A stretch of DNA of 64,000 nt, from the NCBI GenBank assembly GCA_005408345.1, contig SEMN01001333.1, positions 1-64,000 of the forward strand, written 5' to 3'. The notes below the pieces were generated by a model. That model saw only the letters and a list, made by a program, of their open reading frames with translations. It searched no databases and was not told where the DNA came from. Below, piece by piece: positions 21,601 through 35,200 of this stretch; the stretch's first letter is position 1, and each line of letters opens with the position of its first letter. Made by a program: the position numbers and the translations under genes. This DNA is from Macquaria australasica. Taxonomy: Eukaryota > Chordata > Actinopteri > Centrarchiformes > Percichthyidae.

Positions 21601-24600
21601 TCAGGTTTAACTCAATGGTGCCCAACCTGTGGATCGGGACCCCTACAGGGGTCGCAAAATAAATCTAATGTGTTGCAGGTTGATGAACTGAGTAGGAAAG
21701 AAGAAAGAAAACTTTCACTACACAAAGTTTTTCACACGTTCCTCTTCCATTTTTGCTTTTTGTGAATTATTGAATAATTTTGCCTCTTTAGGGCTTTGAA
21801 AAAGACTCAAATATCTAAACCATAGATACAAAACAAACATGTGCAGCTGTTGATGATTGATCGAGAATATTCTGTGAAAAAACACAAAAAGTTGTTTGTG
21901 CACACTCGTAAGTTTGGAAAATGCTTAATTTTAACCATTCTGCTTTAAGGTCAGAAATATGCTTGAATTCGAATTTACTCCTTGAAAAATGCCTGATTTT
22001 CAAACATAATCTGGTGTTTCATCATCGACACAGTCACTCATGGAAACCAAAAAGTTTTTAATATTAGAAATGAAACGATCCGTCGTCATATGCGTTTGTT
22101 GTCTCCTGGAGTTTATAGTAACAAGTTAGATGTGATGATAAAAGGCTTCGAGAGTCTGGACATTTTTGGTTTAGGAACCTTGAAAGTGCTTCAAAAGTGC
22201 TGATCACTGACAGCATTCATGTTCACTTCCTGCGTATTCAGAGAAAAACATTTTCTCCTCCAACAGCAGTGAAGGAAAATAAGAAGCAAAATCTCTTAAA
22301 CCTAAAAACCTCCAATCCGGTTTGTACAGAGTCCAGGATTTACCGTGTTTCGGGTCTTTGTGTTTCTGGGCTGATCTCAGCTGAAAATCTGAGTGATGAC
22401 ATCATCGTTCCTCTGCAGGTTAAACTGATCCGGATCAATGTGAGTGACCTCTGGCCCCTACAGGCTGCAGGAGGATTAATGGACTTATTTATCAGTTCAC
22501 GTGAACAGAACCTGATCCAGTTTGTGGTTGTCAGGTCAGAGACCCTGTACACAGAAACCTCTGTCCTCCAGATCAGCACAGAACCGATTATCAACACGAG
22601 GGGACCTTTTATTCATCACTTCGAATTATTGAGAGCAAAAACTTTTAAAAACTAACAAACCAAAAAAACAATCGTCCATCTATTTACGTTTTAAGCATAA
22701 TTCTGTTATTCTTTGCAGATTTAACCCAGTATTTAGTTTGCTGTCGTTGTGGCAGCAGATTATTTCCCACTAAAGTACCAACACCTCTCTTTGTGCTGCC
22801 TCATGTGAATGAACCTCCCACCTGTTCCTCTCACCTGAGCACTGCGTCCTCTGCGCTGGGCATCAAAGCACCACACAGAGTTTAAAGGTCAGGAAAACAC
22901 CACACGGTTGGAGCTGCTGGAGCTGCTCGATGCGCCGCCACGAAAATACGTCTCTGAGACAAAATCTATAAATAGCTGATGAAATGAACAAGAAGAAGTG
23001 AAGGTTATTGATCAGTCCTCTGTGGTGTGTCAGTGTGTGTTTGGATCTGAAACCAGACTGGAACACATCGTGTACTCTGTAGACAGGAAGATAATTGTCC
23101 AACTTTGTCCAATCTGGTTTAAGATACAGAACCTCATAATCACACGTTTTTAAGAATCAATCAGCCTGATTGATTATCTTGCTGGTAACAAGTGAGACTT
23201 CCTGTGTTTCCTCCTGCAGTGGCATCATCGCCATCAATTCCACGCTGAGCTTTGAGCTGCAGCCTCAGGAGGACGACCACCACCACCCCCACCACCAGGG
23301 GGAGGATGAGGGGGGAGGGGGGGGGAGTGGAGGAGACGGGAGCGGAGGCAGCGGAGGAGGAGATGAAGGAGGAGGAGTTCACCTGCTGTTCTCCACCAGC
23401 CCTCTGGAGGGCGACAGTGCTGGAGGCTGCGGGGTTTCTCACACCGCCATCCCCCCCATCCACAGCTCCACCCACACACACCGGGTGAGACAGAAACTCC
23501 CAGAGATCAACAGCTGGGTTAGAAAGTCAGAACTGCAAGAAACCTGAGGGCAGTAAAACTGAAGGAGAGACGTCTACTACGATTCCCAGGGTGCACTTCA
23601 CCAACAAACATCCAATCACAGAGCTTCACAGTCTGCTGTGAGCTGAGCTGAAGATTACACTGTTGAGAAAACTGATTTTACAATCTGCAGCTTAAATCGC
23701 TTCACTTTCAGATTCTGGATCAGTTTTCTGACGGGCTTCTTCTCCACAGCAACAGCTGCTAAGGCTCATGGGTGTTGTAGTGTTCAGAGCCGTCCACCTA
23801 ACGGACGGACAAAACCTGATCTCTCAGAAACAAACAGTTAAAATAAAGTTGTAACACTGAGGAGATCATTGAAATAAAGAGATTCAGATTCTCCAGTTTG
23901 CATCCCGTCCTGTGAAAGCTGAGTTTAGTCGTGAGTCCTCCCTGCAGTCGTGGTCGGGTCAGTACTGGCGGCAGCTGTAGGGACGTGACGTGTTGCTGTG
24001 ACAGTGTTTGACTCTGTCCTGTCTGTCTGCAGAGGAAGAGAGACATCCTGTCTGAGACCAAATACATCGAGCTGGTGCTGGTGGCCGACAACCAGGAGGT
24101 CAGTGTGTTTACCTGTGATACAGCTTCATCTGCTGATTAAAAGAGAACTCCACTGATTTATCATTACACTCCTTCAACACTGTCAGACTCATGATGGAGT
24201 GTTTAAAGTCAAAGCAGCAGAACCAGAGATATCGTCTTTATTGTTCCAAACCTTCTTCTTTGTCAAAACACGGCACAATGCAACTGGTCAGCTGGGTGGG
24301 AGATTGGAGTCGTTCATTTTGGCACCTGATTTACTCACCAAAAACTAAAGACATTTCAGTCTCATTGTTGTCCTGCATTTTTATTTTTTATGTCCTCTGA
24401 GCGTTTTGAGGCTACAGCTGTCGCCATCTTTGTTGTGTACAGATACACATTATCTTAGGTTTTATTCGCTGATGAAAAATCTATCACATTTCACCATAGT
24501 TCTTGTTTTCAAAGGTTACTTTTTATTCAGGTTTAGTCTCATTGTGAAAAAAAAGGTTGGCACCGAATATTTTTGGTCACAGATTTTGTTGAGGAAATGA

Positions 24601-27600
24601 ACAGTGATTGTGGTGTGTGATGCTAGTAGCAGCTAACGTAGCCTGGAGCAGAGGTGGAAAATCACTGGAGTTCAGCTTCAAACGTTTCATCTGTTAAATG
24701 TCAGAAAACAGTAAAAATGTCCATCTCAGTTTCTTAGTTTTCAAAATGGCGTCTTCAAATGTCTCGTTTTGTCCAAAGTCCGAAGAGATTCAGTTTACTG
24801 AGATAGAAAAGAGAGAAAAGCAGAAAACCTGAGACATTTGTGAAGCTGGAACTTGGACATGTTTGTTTTTGCTTTTCTTGGTGTTTTTCTGACACAAGAT
24901 GGCGACAGCTCATTTCATTAAAAATCAAAACTGGCAGCAGAATCACCTCCTAATGACTCACTGTGTGTTTTAATTTAAACATTTGTGTTTTCACAGTTTC
25001 TGAATTACCAGAAGAACAATAAAACCATCATCTACCGCATGCTGGACGTGGCCAACCAGGTGGACTGGGTGAGAGCTGTGACCTCTCTGTAACCGTGAAC
25101 CAGTTTAATCTGCTGTAGAAGAAGAACCGAGCCGCCACTCTTCTGTCTATTTCAGTTCTACCGTCCTCTGAACGTCCGGGTGGCGCTGACCGGTCTGGAG
25201 ATCTGGAGCGACCGTGATAAGATTCCAGTGAAGAAGAGTCCCACCGACACCCTCAACAACTTCCTGGAGTGGAGAACCAGAGAGCTGCTGCCACGCCTTC
25301 GCCACGATAACGCCCAGCTCGTCATGTAGGAGGACGACGACATTTAACAGAATAAAACTTCAGATTCTGATCGATCAATGACTGTCACGGGTTCATTTTC
25401 ATTTCACAGGGGGGGTTCGTTTGATGGCACCACAGTGGGGATGGCGTCTCAGTCGTCCATGTGCTCCAGAGACCGGTCGGGTGGAGTCAACGTGGTGAGT
25501 GGTCTTTACTTTATAACCAGGAGACACAGCAGAGGCTGTGTAGTGTGATGTGGTGGGTTTAAATCCAGGAGAATTTATTGTCATTATCTCTATAAACTAT
25601 ATTCAGTATACAGTCGCATTAATCAGGCTTTCTGTTTGTATGTTTGAAGTGAGATGAGCTGAACTGATTTTACAAACTGAAGTTTAAATGTATTTACTTT
25701 TAATTTCTGGGTCAATTTTGGGGGAATTCATCAACGATGGTGCCACATTTTGTTCACAGCTGAAGCAAAGAAGCATTTTGAAATTGCTACCGCTCTGATT
25801 CACATCTCTCCACGGCAACGGCAGCTGAGGTTCATGGGTACTGCAATATTTAGAGCCGTCCACCAAACTGACAGACAGAACCTGATTTGTCAGAAACACA
25901 GTGTAAATAATTATTTTCTATGTTCAGTAACATTCAGGAGATCCTTTAAGAACATTTTAAATGAAACACTTCAGGAACCAGCGGCTGATCGCATGTCACA
26001 ACTCTTTAAATTCCCCAAATCATCTTAATGTTTTCAGTTCATAATTATTATTAGTTCCTATTTTTAGTTCCAAGTCTCTACAAGGAGATTTTCATAGAAA
26101 GGGAGTGAGCCAGTCTAAACGCCTGTCTCTCTCTCAGGACCACCTGGTCAGTGTGTTGGGCGTTGCCTCCACTGTTGCTCATGAGCTCGGTCACAACTTG
26201 GGGATGAGTCATGACACCGCCGAGCGCCGCTGCTCCTGTCAGAACGAACCGCGGCTCGGAGGGTGCATCATGGAACCCTCAACCGGGTCAGTACCAGAGT
26301 ATTTAACAAAAGTAAAGTTTGAACAAGTTCTAACTAACACATTAAACTAATTACTTATTTCAGAGAAGATTTTAAACAAACATGATGAGCTTATAAAATA
26401 CTTTGTTCCAAGATTAAACCACTGGTTCCCAAACTTTTTTGTCTTGTGACCCTACTTGAGGCCATTTGTCACATGTTTCAGTCGTCTTCAGTTGTTAGCA
26501 GTTTCACCAAAGAGACATTTCCCCTCTAAACTTCTCTCATGGTTTCATATGGATAAATGTTCGAGGCTGAAAGAGGTAAAACTCTCTATTTCACAAAAAA
26601 ATCAAAGATTAGAGTCCAAAAACTGAAAACAGATTTGTGTATCAGAACTTTGTTTCTTCGTCTTTCCTCTCCCATTAATCATCTCATGACCCCTCAGATT
26701 TATCTGGAGACCCTTTGGAGGGGCCTGACCCTTATGCTGGGAACCACTGGACTAAACTAGCTAATTGTATATTAAGTAGTTTAAATTAACTAATTGTATA
26801 TAAAGCAGTTGAAACCGTGACCTCTGACCCTCAGGTTCATGCCGGGTCAGCAGTTCAGCAGCTGCAGCGCTGCAGATCTGTCCGTCAGCCTGCTGCACGG
26901 CGGCGGAATGTGTCTGTTCAACGTACCGCAGCCGGACCGTCTGCTCGGAGGACCTCGCTGTGGAAACCTGTATGTGGAGAGAGGAGAGGAGTGTGACTGC
27001 GGCCTACTGGAGGTACTCACCTGTCTGTATACCTGTCTGTCTGCATACCTGTCTGATTGCCTTTAAGCTTCTGTTATTTCAGAGTTATTTTAAGCAACTT
27101 TATGTGTGTTATTTGATATGAAACAAAACTGTCCGATCAGGTCACACATGTTTCTTCATGTGTGAGAGGTGTTTACCTGTTGTTGTACCTGTTGATGTGT
27201 TTCTGTGCTCTGATTGGTCAGGAGTGTGAGGACCCCTGCTGTAACGCCTCCACCTGTCAGCTGGTTCCTGGAGCTCAGTGCTCGTCTGACGGCATCTGCT
27301 GCCACGACTGCAAGGTCAGATTGACACGACACACACACACACATTATATCACTGTTTCTGTCAAACTGGATTTAAATGTAACCCCCCCCCCTCTCAGTTG
27401 CGGGCGGCAGGTTCGGTGTGTCGCGAGCCGCTCGGAGAGTGCGACCTCCCCGAGTTCTGCACAGGCTCCTCTCCTTACTGCCCCCCCAACGTCTTCCTGC
27501 AGAACGGCGAGCCCTGCGAGGACAACGCCTCCTACTGCTACGGAGGAGTCTGTGCCAGCATGCACACCCAGTGCCAGATGCTGTGGGGACCCAGTAAGAC

Positions 27601-29163
27601 ACCAGTTTATTCTGGTCCAACTGAAGCCTAATCCAGTTTATACTGAACAAAAACCAGTTTGCATTAAGAAAAGATGTCTTCATACTGAGCCAAAACCAGT
27701 TTAAACTGAGCTCCAACCAGTTTATACTAAGTAGAAGCCAGTTTACACTGATCTGAAAACTGTTTATACTGGTCCATTTCATTTATACTTAAACCACTTT
27801 ATACAAAGCCAGATTTGTTTAGCAGCTCTGATTAATCAGTTCACACTAACCTAAAGCCAGATCTGGTCGAAAACCAGTTTACCTGTCTGTCTCTCTGTCT
27901 GTCTTCAGATGCCACCAGCGCTCCAGCTGTCTGTTTCTCATCAGTCAACAAACAGGGAAACAAATATGGAAACTGTGGTCAGCTGACCAACGGCTCCTAC
28001 GTCCCCTGTGGAAACCCGTGAGTACACAGACAGTTAAAGTGTCTGTCTGTCTGCTCATTCATGCGCTCACAGCAGGTGGAAATAAACCTCAGCCCTGTTG
28101 TAGAAACATCCACTCACATCACTTCCTGTTGTTCCTGCTGCGTTGCAGTGACGTTCACTGCGGCAGAATCCAGTGTCAGGGGGGGAGGGAGCGCCCCCTG
28201 CTGGGCACCAACGCAGAGATCCTCACCACCACGGTGCGCTTCAACCACAGTGATCTGGTCTGCAGAGGAACCTTCTTCCACCTGGGAGACGACGTGTCGG
28301 ACCCTGCCACTGTGGCCCAGGGCACCGCCTGCAGCCCCGGCAAGGTCAGACAGCGCCCCCCGCAGGCCTGGGGGAACTAATCGAGTTTAGGTTTCAGAAA
28401 GAACTGAATATCCCCTATCTGTAAAATCAAATATAATGAAAATACATGAAAACATGTTGAAGCAAGAACACAACAGTTCTTTAAAGTTTGAAAAGACAAA
28501 TTATCTATGATCATCTAGATGCTATAAATATATGTTTATATGTATATGTTTTACATGAAATTTGTTCATGGAAAGGTTTTTGTGTTTTAGGCCTGTTTGA
28601 ACCAGAAGTGTCAGGATGTGTCGGTGTTCGGTGTGGACGAATGCCGCAGGAAGTGTAACGGTCATGGGGTGAGTGTACGACCATTATCAAGCAGAACCAG
28701 AGACAATAAATACATGTTGCATTATGGGTCATGAAGTTTGTGCAGTGGAAATGGAGATGTCATTGTGTGTGTAATGTGCAGTGTTTTTGTGTTTCAGGTG
28801 TGTAACAGTAATAAGAACTGTCACTGTGATGTGGGCTGGGCTCCACCTGACTGCAGGTACTCCGGTCATGGAGGCAGCGTGGACAGCGGACCGGCCAGAG
28901 CTGCTCGAGGTGCCACACCCTGAAAATACTGTCTGAATAAAGTTGACTGTTCAAGCTCTCTGGTTAACCCCCCCACTCCACCCCCTGTTCAGAGTCTGAC
29001 CCGGTCCGAGTGGCTCTGCTCGTCATCTTCCTCTTCATCCTGCCCGTGGTCCTCCTCGTCCTCGCTCTGTGCTTCCCTCGTTTCCGTCGGAGTCTCCTCT
29101 GTCTGGGACCCAACAGCCCGTTTCATAAAGCTCGACAGCACAACCGGTAAAACTGTGTGTGTG

Positions 29164-29202
<39 letters not shown>

Positions 29203-32200
29203 GTGTGTGTGTGCGTGTGAGTGTGTGTGTGTATTTCAAGTAATAAAATACATTGTCAGCGTCAACAGTAACTATTTTATTTTATTAGCAGTCTATAATA
29301 AATGGTTTATAACACTCTATAATACACATGTGTTAGTAGTTTTAGGCAGAAATAAGGACGTTAACACTTGTTTATGAATATGTTTGTTAATAACTATAAG
29401 CTTCTATAAGTTTAAACAGTTCGTGATGTTTAATAAATCAGTATAACATAGTTGTAAATATATATAATTATATGTCTTTAGCAGTTTTAAACCTGCCTGT
29501 GAATAAGTTATATTTTCTATAAGCAGATAATAAATTCATTATAACACACTAAAATTATTATATGCTTGTATGTTAATGTTTTACTTGGCTATACATTAAT
29601 TTATTATAAAATAACTTTTTATTCTTATAAATAAAATAATGATTGTATTCTTGAAGTATTATATTCATGAATATATATTATTATTTAATATATATATATT
29701 TTGTAGTTTTACAACTTTTTAGTAAAAGAATGACTTTATTTTTTAGTTATTCCAATTGTTTGTTTTTTCTTTAACTTCATTTTGTTGAAATTTAGGTTTC
29801 AGACTTTTTCTTTGAAATAGTTTCTCTTATAAAATGACGACTATTCTCAAAACATCATGACAAAGTATTATGATTTGCATTAATAATTTTTAATAATCAC
29901 CTAATAATGCTTTATAACACATTTTCCATCTGCAGTTAATTGTAGTGAAATGACTCCGAGGTGTGCAGTTGCTGATAAAGTCTTTATATCTGCTGAAAAC
30001 TACATGATGTGTTTAAACGCGTTATAAACGTTTAATAACTGTTTAATGTTGATCAGGATTTGATCAAAAGCTTCCACAAAGGAGCATCTCTCGAGTGTGA
30101 TTCTGGTGTGTTTTCTTACCCACGATGCAGTGTGGCTCACTGTGAGATGTTGGGCTTGGAGTTTGACCCCGCCCACGTCTCCAGGTACTGCTGGTCCTGC
30201 TGGGACCTGGTCTGTAGTCTGTCCCTGTAGAGTCAGAGAGGTGAAGTTTTTCATGTCTGACAGACTTTATATAGGAGCCATTTAAATCTTCACCTCTCCG
30301 GTCTGATCTTACCTGCAGAGGAAAACCTCCTCAGGACTTAAAGCTGCACAGCTCCTGCAGTCTCACACCGTCAGCCAATCAGCTCTCAGCAGGAATCAGG
30401 ATTTAGGCTGTGAATCTGTATTTTAAGACAACTGGAAAACAGATCAGAGAGGGTTCTGGGTAATGAAGTCCTTAAACAGAGAGTACACAGGTGCAGCTTT
30501 AAGTCTGTTTGCTGGACAGGTTGATTTAGTTTGTGAGTCCTTCGTGAGTCTCTCCTCCTCGTCTGTGATGCTGTGCTGATGGCAAACAGGTTTCTGCTTC
30601 AAGTCTCACCTGTTAACAGTCAGGTGAGAGAGTCACGAAAACTCATCCAGGTCATCTGGTGTCACTGGTGCCCCCCCTTTTATCCCACTCACTGAGACTA
30701 ACAGATTGTTCCCACTGTAACACAGACCCTGAACGCCTCGTGTTACCTGTAACTGCTGTGTTCATGTGACGTGTGATGTGTCAGTATTTAACAGTGTGAA
30801 GGTGTGATGGTGTTTTTAGGTCCGTGCTGCTGTTACTGCATCATCACACCTTCCACCTGTTTGATCATTACAGTGAATAACAGGAAATAGGTGACTGTGT
30901 TTGAGGTGTGGGAGATGAAAGACGTCGTCAGTGTTACATTTTTAATTTAACGTCTCGTCAGGACGCCGGTGATGGAGCGAGTGGACGGCCGGAATGGAGA
31001 GCAGGTCCGACCTCTGAGATACCACCTGAACCCACCGACTGACATCCCGCTGACCCCGCCCCAAAAAGAGGTAACCATAGCAACCTCACCTCCACTGACC
31101 CCGCCCCCCAACAAGACTCCAACAGGCCTGATAGAACGAATGTCCGTCTGTCAATCTGTCTGTCTGTCCTAAAATGCACATTTCTGTAACGAGGTGTAGA
31201 GTGATATATCAAATTGTTATGGTGACCACAATTCATCTCTTCAGCTAACATCCAGGAAAAATCACAAAGAGGAAAACATAGACGCTCCGCTGTCCCGCTG
31301 TTATCACAGACACCTGAACTAACCGCAGACGCTGGACTGTCCCGCTGTTATCACTGACACCTGAACTAACCGCAGACGCTGGACTGTCCCGCTGTTATCA
31401 CTGACACCTGAACTAACCGCAGACGCTGGACTGTCCCGGTGTTATCACTGACACCTGAACTAACCGCAGACGCTGGACTGTCCCGGTGTTATCACTGACA
31501 CCTGAACTAACCGCAGACGCTCGACTGGCCTCTTCTGTCGAGCCGTGACCTTTGACCTGTGATGGTCTTATCCAGACGTCTGGAACAGGAACCTCGATGC
31601 TCCTTTACACCGATTTTTGTAGTATTTTGAATGTGGTGAATTATTATGTAACAAACGTCTTTCCACATTGATTGATTGTGAAAGAAAAGGCAGAAGGAAG
31701 TGACACGAGATCACAGCTGCAGAGCTTCTGTTTTTTTCTTCCTCACATTAACACGCCTGCTGGTTTGACCTTTGACCTCTCCGGTGCATGTATCAGCTGT
31801 CACTCTGCCTCTGCTTCCTGTTTTCTCTCTATCAGGTTCATGACAGACCTGCTCCTCCCACTAAGCCACTCCCCCCTGACCCCGCCCTAAAACCCCCGCC
31901 ACAGGTAACCTCACCTGGCCTCACCTGGAGGCCTCAGCGTCTGTGTTCGTGTGCTTCATGTGTCGCTGCAGCTCATACTCCTGTCAGTGTGTCTGATCAG
32001 TGTTTCCGTGGCGTCTCCGTCTCGTTGTTGTTGTCCTGCTGTGACTGTTGTCCTGGTCCGGTTGTGCACGATCTGTTCGAGTCCTTTTGTCTGAAGTAGA
32101 GGTCTTCACGGGTCCAGACCTTCAGACCTGGTCAGAAACTGATCTGAGAAAAACCTTCAGAAACACGACATGAATGAGTTAAAGGAGACAGTCAGAACCT

Positions 32201-35200
32201 GCCCAAGATACTGAACTCTACTCATCTTTGCATAATCCAGGATCAGATCTGATGCTCCATTTAGTTTTACCTCTTTTCTTTCCACACCTCCATTTTTCCT
32301 GAACTTTTCATTTTTCACATTTGACCTACTGACACAGACCTGAGCCCTGCAGCAACACGTCAGGACCCTGCCAGACCCTCAGACTGGAGATCATTTGAAC
32401 CTGGTCTGGCTCAGGTCTCAGGTCTGTTCTCAGGGCGTGGACTGGACCTATGAAGACCACTAGGCTGAAGAATCAGTGAAAATATGATATTTACTGATGT
32501 GGTTTGTGTCTGAAATTAAAGGTGTAGTTCATGTTTTTTTCATGGAAGCAGGTTTAAGACACTAACAGTTCCACTGCCATCCTCAGCAGAGTTTGACTGA
32601 TGAAAGGTGGCATTACATTATTGATAAACAGTTTGTAGTAACTGAGCCCATGCATGCATCCATAATCCAGTAAATAACTTCACACCACCACCCTGTGTGA
32701 AAAATCTCTACCTCACCTGCCAGGTGCTGAAAACTATTGATCAGTTTCCCCAAACACAGAATGAACCAGCAGGATCCAAACACTCACCTGCTGCTCTTCT
32801 CTCTTTGATTTCTGCTGCTTCAATCTGTTAAACAGCGCCCGGCCCCCCCCACCAAGACTCTGCCCCCCGACCCCCCCACCCAGGTACTGTCACCGCTACC
32901 TGTAGTGAGTAGTGTTACTGTGTGTCCTGTGTTTGTCTGTGTAGAGACGGCTGCAGCTCCACCTGCTGGTTGGGGGAGTAAAGTAACAATTATCTCAAAG
33001 TTCAATGAAGGTGGCGACAAAACGATCCGACCAATCAGTGCCCGGCCAAACCAGAAACTACATGTCAGACTCATGTTCAGAGCCAAACCAACAACATCTC
33101 AGTCCTGTCTCACTTCCTGTCTGTGGCTCTCAGCTCTGAGCCCATTGGTTCCTGCTGAAGACGTCAATCAAATCTATAGTTTCCTGTTTCAAACAGCTGC
33201 TCACTGTAGCTTTTATCAAACAAACAGGAGGAAATAGTGACTTTGTTGGGGACTATTTTCAGCGGCGGATGAATCAGGGTGATGTTAACACAGTAGCTAC
33301 TCTGGCATGAAAGCTCTTTATGGATTTACTTCATCTCCACCAGTGGATCCACTGATCGACCTGATCACATTGAAATGATCAGATTTCAGTGTGAATGCTG
33401 GTGTGACCGGGACGTTGCTGCATGATTTCAGTTGTTGTCTGTCTGTTTTTACATGTTGCTTCTCTTTAATGTTCTGTTTCTATCTGCACGCAGCACTAAT
33501 ATTAATAACAGTTTAGTTTCATGAAGGATATTTTTAAATTAGCAGGAAACTGTAAAAGAAAGTAAAAACTAAAAGCTGTCAGAAATCCTGCCTCCTGGAG
33601 GGTAAAACTTCTTCTCGTCTTCCTCGCTCTTCTCTCTTCCTCCTCGCTAACCTTCCAGCTGCTGGTGAGGCGACCAGCTCCACCCAACAAGCCACTCCCC
33701 CCTGACCCCGTCACACCTGGACAGGTACACCACACCTGCACGCTGGCAGCTGTTAGCATGTAGCTCACATGCACATAGCATGTAGAAAGAATCTGGTACC
33801 GCAGTAAACTGACACTGAAAGAAGTGATGAAGGTGATTGATCAGCAGAATGAGGTGTGATTCCACCTGATTGATTGGTGTAATCTTTGTTCCTGATCGGT
33901 GAATCGTGATCAGAGAGACTCTGTGATTATAGAGATCTGGTGATTAATCAGGAGCCAGTGAGTGTTATGGAGATGTGGCTTGATGATGGATCAGACCACA
34001 TGATACCCGGCAGACGTGGGGCGTTCAGGAACAAAAATCAGCATCGGGCGTGCCAGTTCTGTCCTCTAACTTCTTACCTGGTAAATTCAGTCTGATGTTC
34101 AGCACCAACTCCATCAGTATGACAGCAGAGTCACATCAAACTCAACACTGTTTTCATTCACTCATTCATTCCATTCAATTCTACTTTGCCGCCATCAGTG
34201 AACATCAGCTCTCCTGGCAGATGTTTCACAATAAAAGCTTGCTAGGAAAGCTTTTTGAACAGCTGAAAGGCTTTTAATTTGAAACATAGCTGGGAGAAGT
34301 GTCGATTTCATCGACGGCAGATTAAAAGCAATCAAAGAAATGGCAAAGTAGAAGCACCTGGAACAATTTGTGTATTTCTTCACAGGGTTCCTGCAGCATG
34401 GAATTTGATTTTAGTCATTTCCAGGTCTGGATAAGAATGGAAGAAAGAAAAGAGAGTATGGAAAATATTTGTGTTTCCAGACTGTTGCCCGAATTCTGTT
34501 TTCTAAAATATAAAATTCAGAATTTCTGAAAATAAATTGATCATTAGTGTTTTTCGTGGCGCTTGGAGCAGATGGAGGATGTGTGTGAACCCTGCAGGCA
34601 GCAGAGTGTGAGTGTGGCAGTGAGTGTTATGTTACTGTTATATTTCACTCATGGAAACACCAGACCTGCAGCAGCTACGTATCTGATAAATCAAGTGATG
34701 AGGTTTCTACATTTGAATAACTGGTAACTGTAAGTGATTAAATCTGGAGCAGGAACTCTTAGTTTAACACTATAACGTAGGAAGTAAAAGGGTAAAACCT
34801 TTATAGTTGGCAGTAGAAACACACCTGACGCAGGAAACACCTTTCTGTTTCACTGAGGTTCATATTTCTTTCCCATGATTCTCTCTTCAGGTCCCTGTTC
34901 CATCCAGACCTGTGGTGCCCATAAAGCCCCGCCTTCTGGCCCCGCCGTCCCACCCCCACATCCCCCCCCACCCCGGCTACACCGCCAATACCAAACCACC
35001 ACAACACAGAGCCGTCGCACCTGCAGCCGGTCCCAACAGGTACGCCTGGTGACGAAAGGTTAGAGGTCGGTTTGAGGTTTGTTTGTTGTTCACTCAAGAT
35101 AAATTATGATAAATAATGTGTTCAGTGCAGCAATAAGTTTACAGTGTCAGTATATAATATTTATTATATATATAACATCACACAGTGAACAGTATTGGCA

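Noticed and set aside
22197..22655. 152-codon open frame in ADAM15 intron 5
   Set aside because: No recognisable domain, no repeat RT motif, no splice signals, and inside an intron; probably chance.
28857..28923. Alternative donor after DCR in the EGF-like exon
   Set aside because: Extending the exon to 28909 gives GSVDSGP, conserved in ADAM proteins, and the correct phase for the TM exon.
31082..31170. Proline-rich extension TSPPLTPPPNKTPTGL after the exon ending 31070
   Set aside because: Resembles the tail exons but follows a good donor and lacks an acceptor; could be a decayed duplicate exon, not counted.
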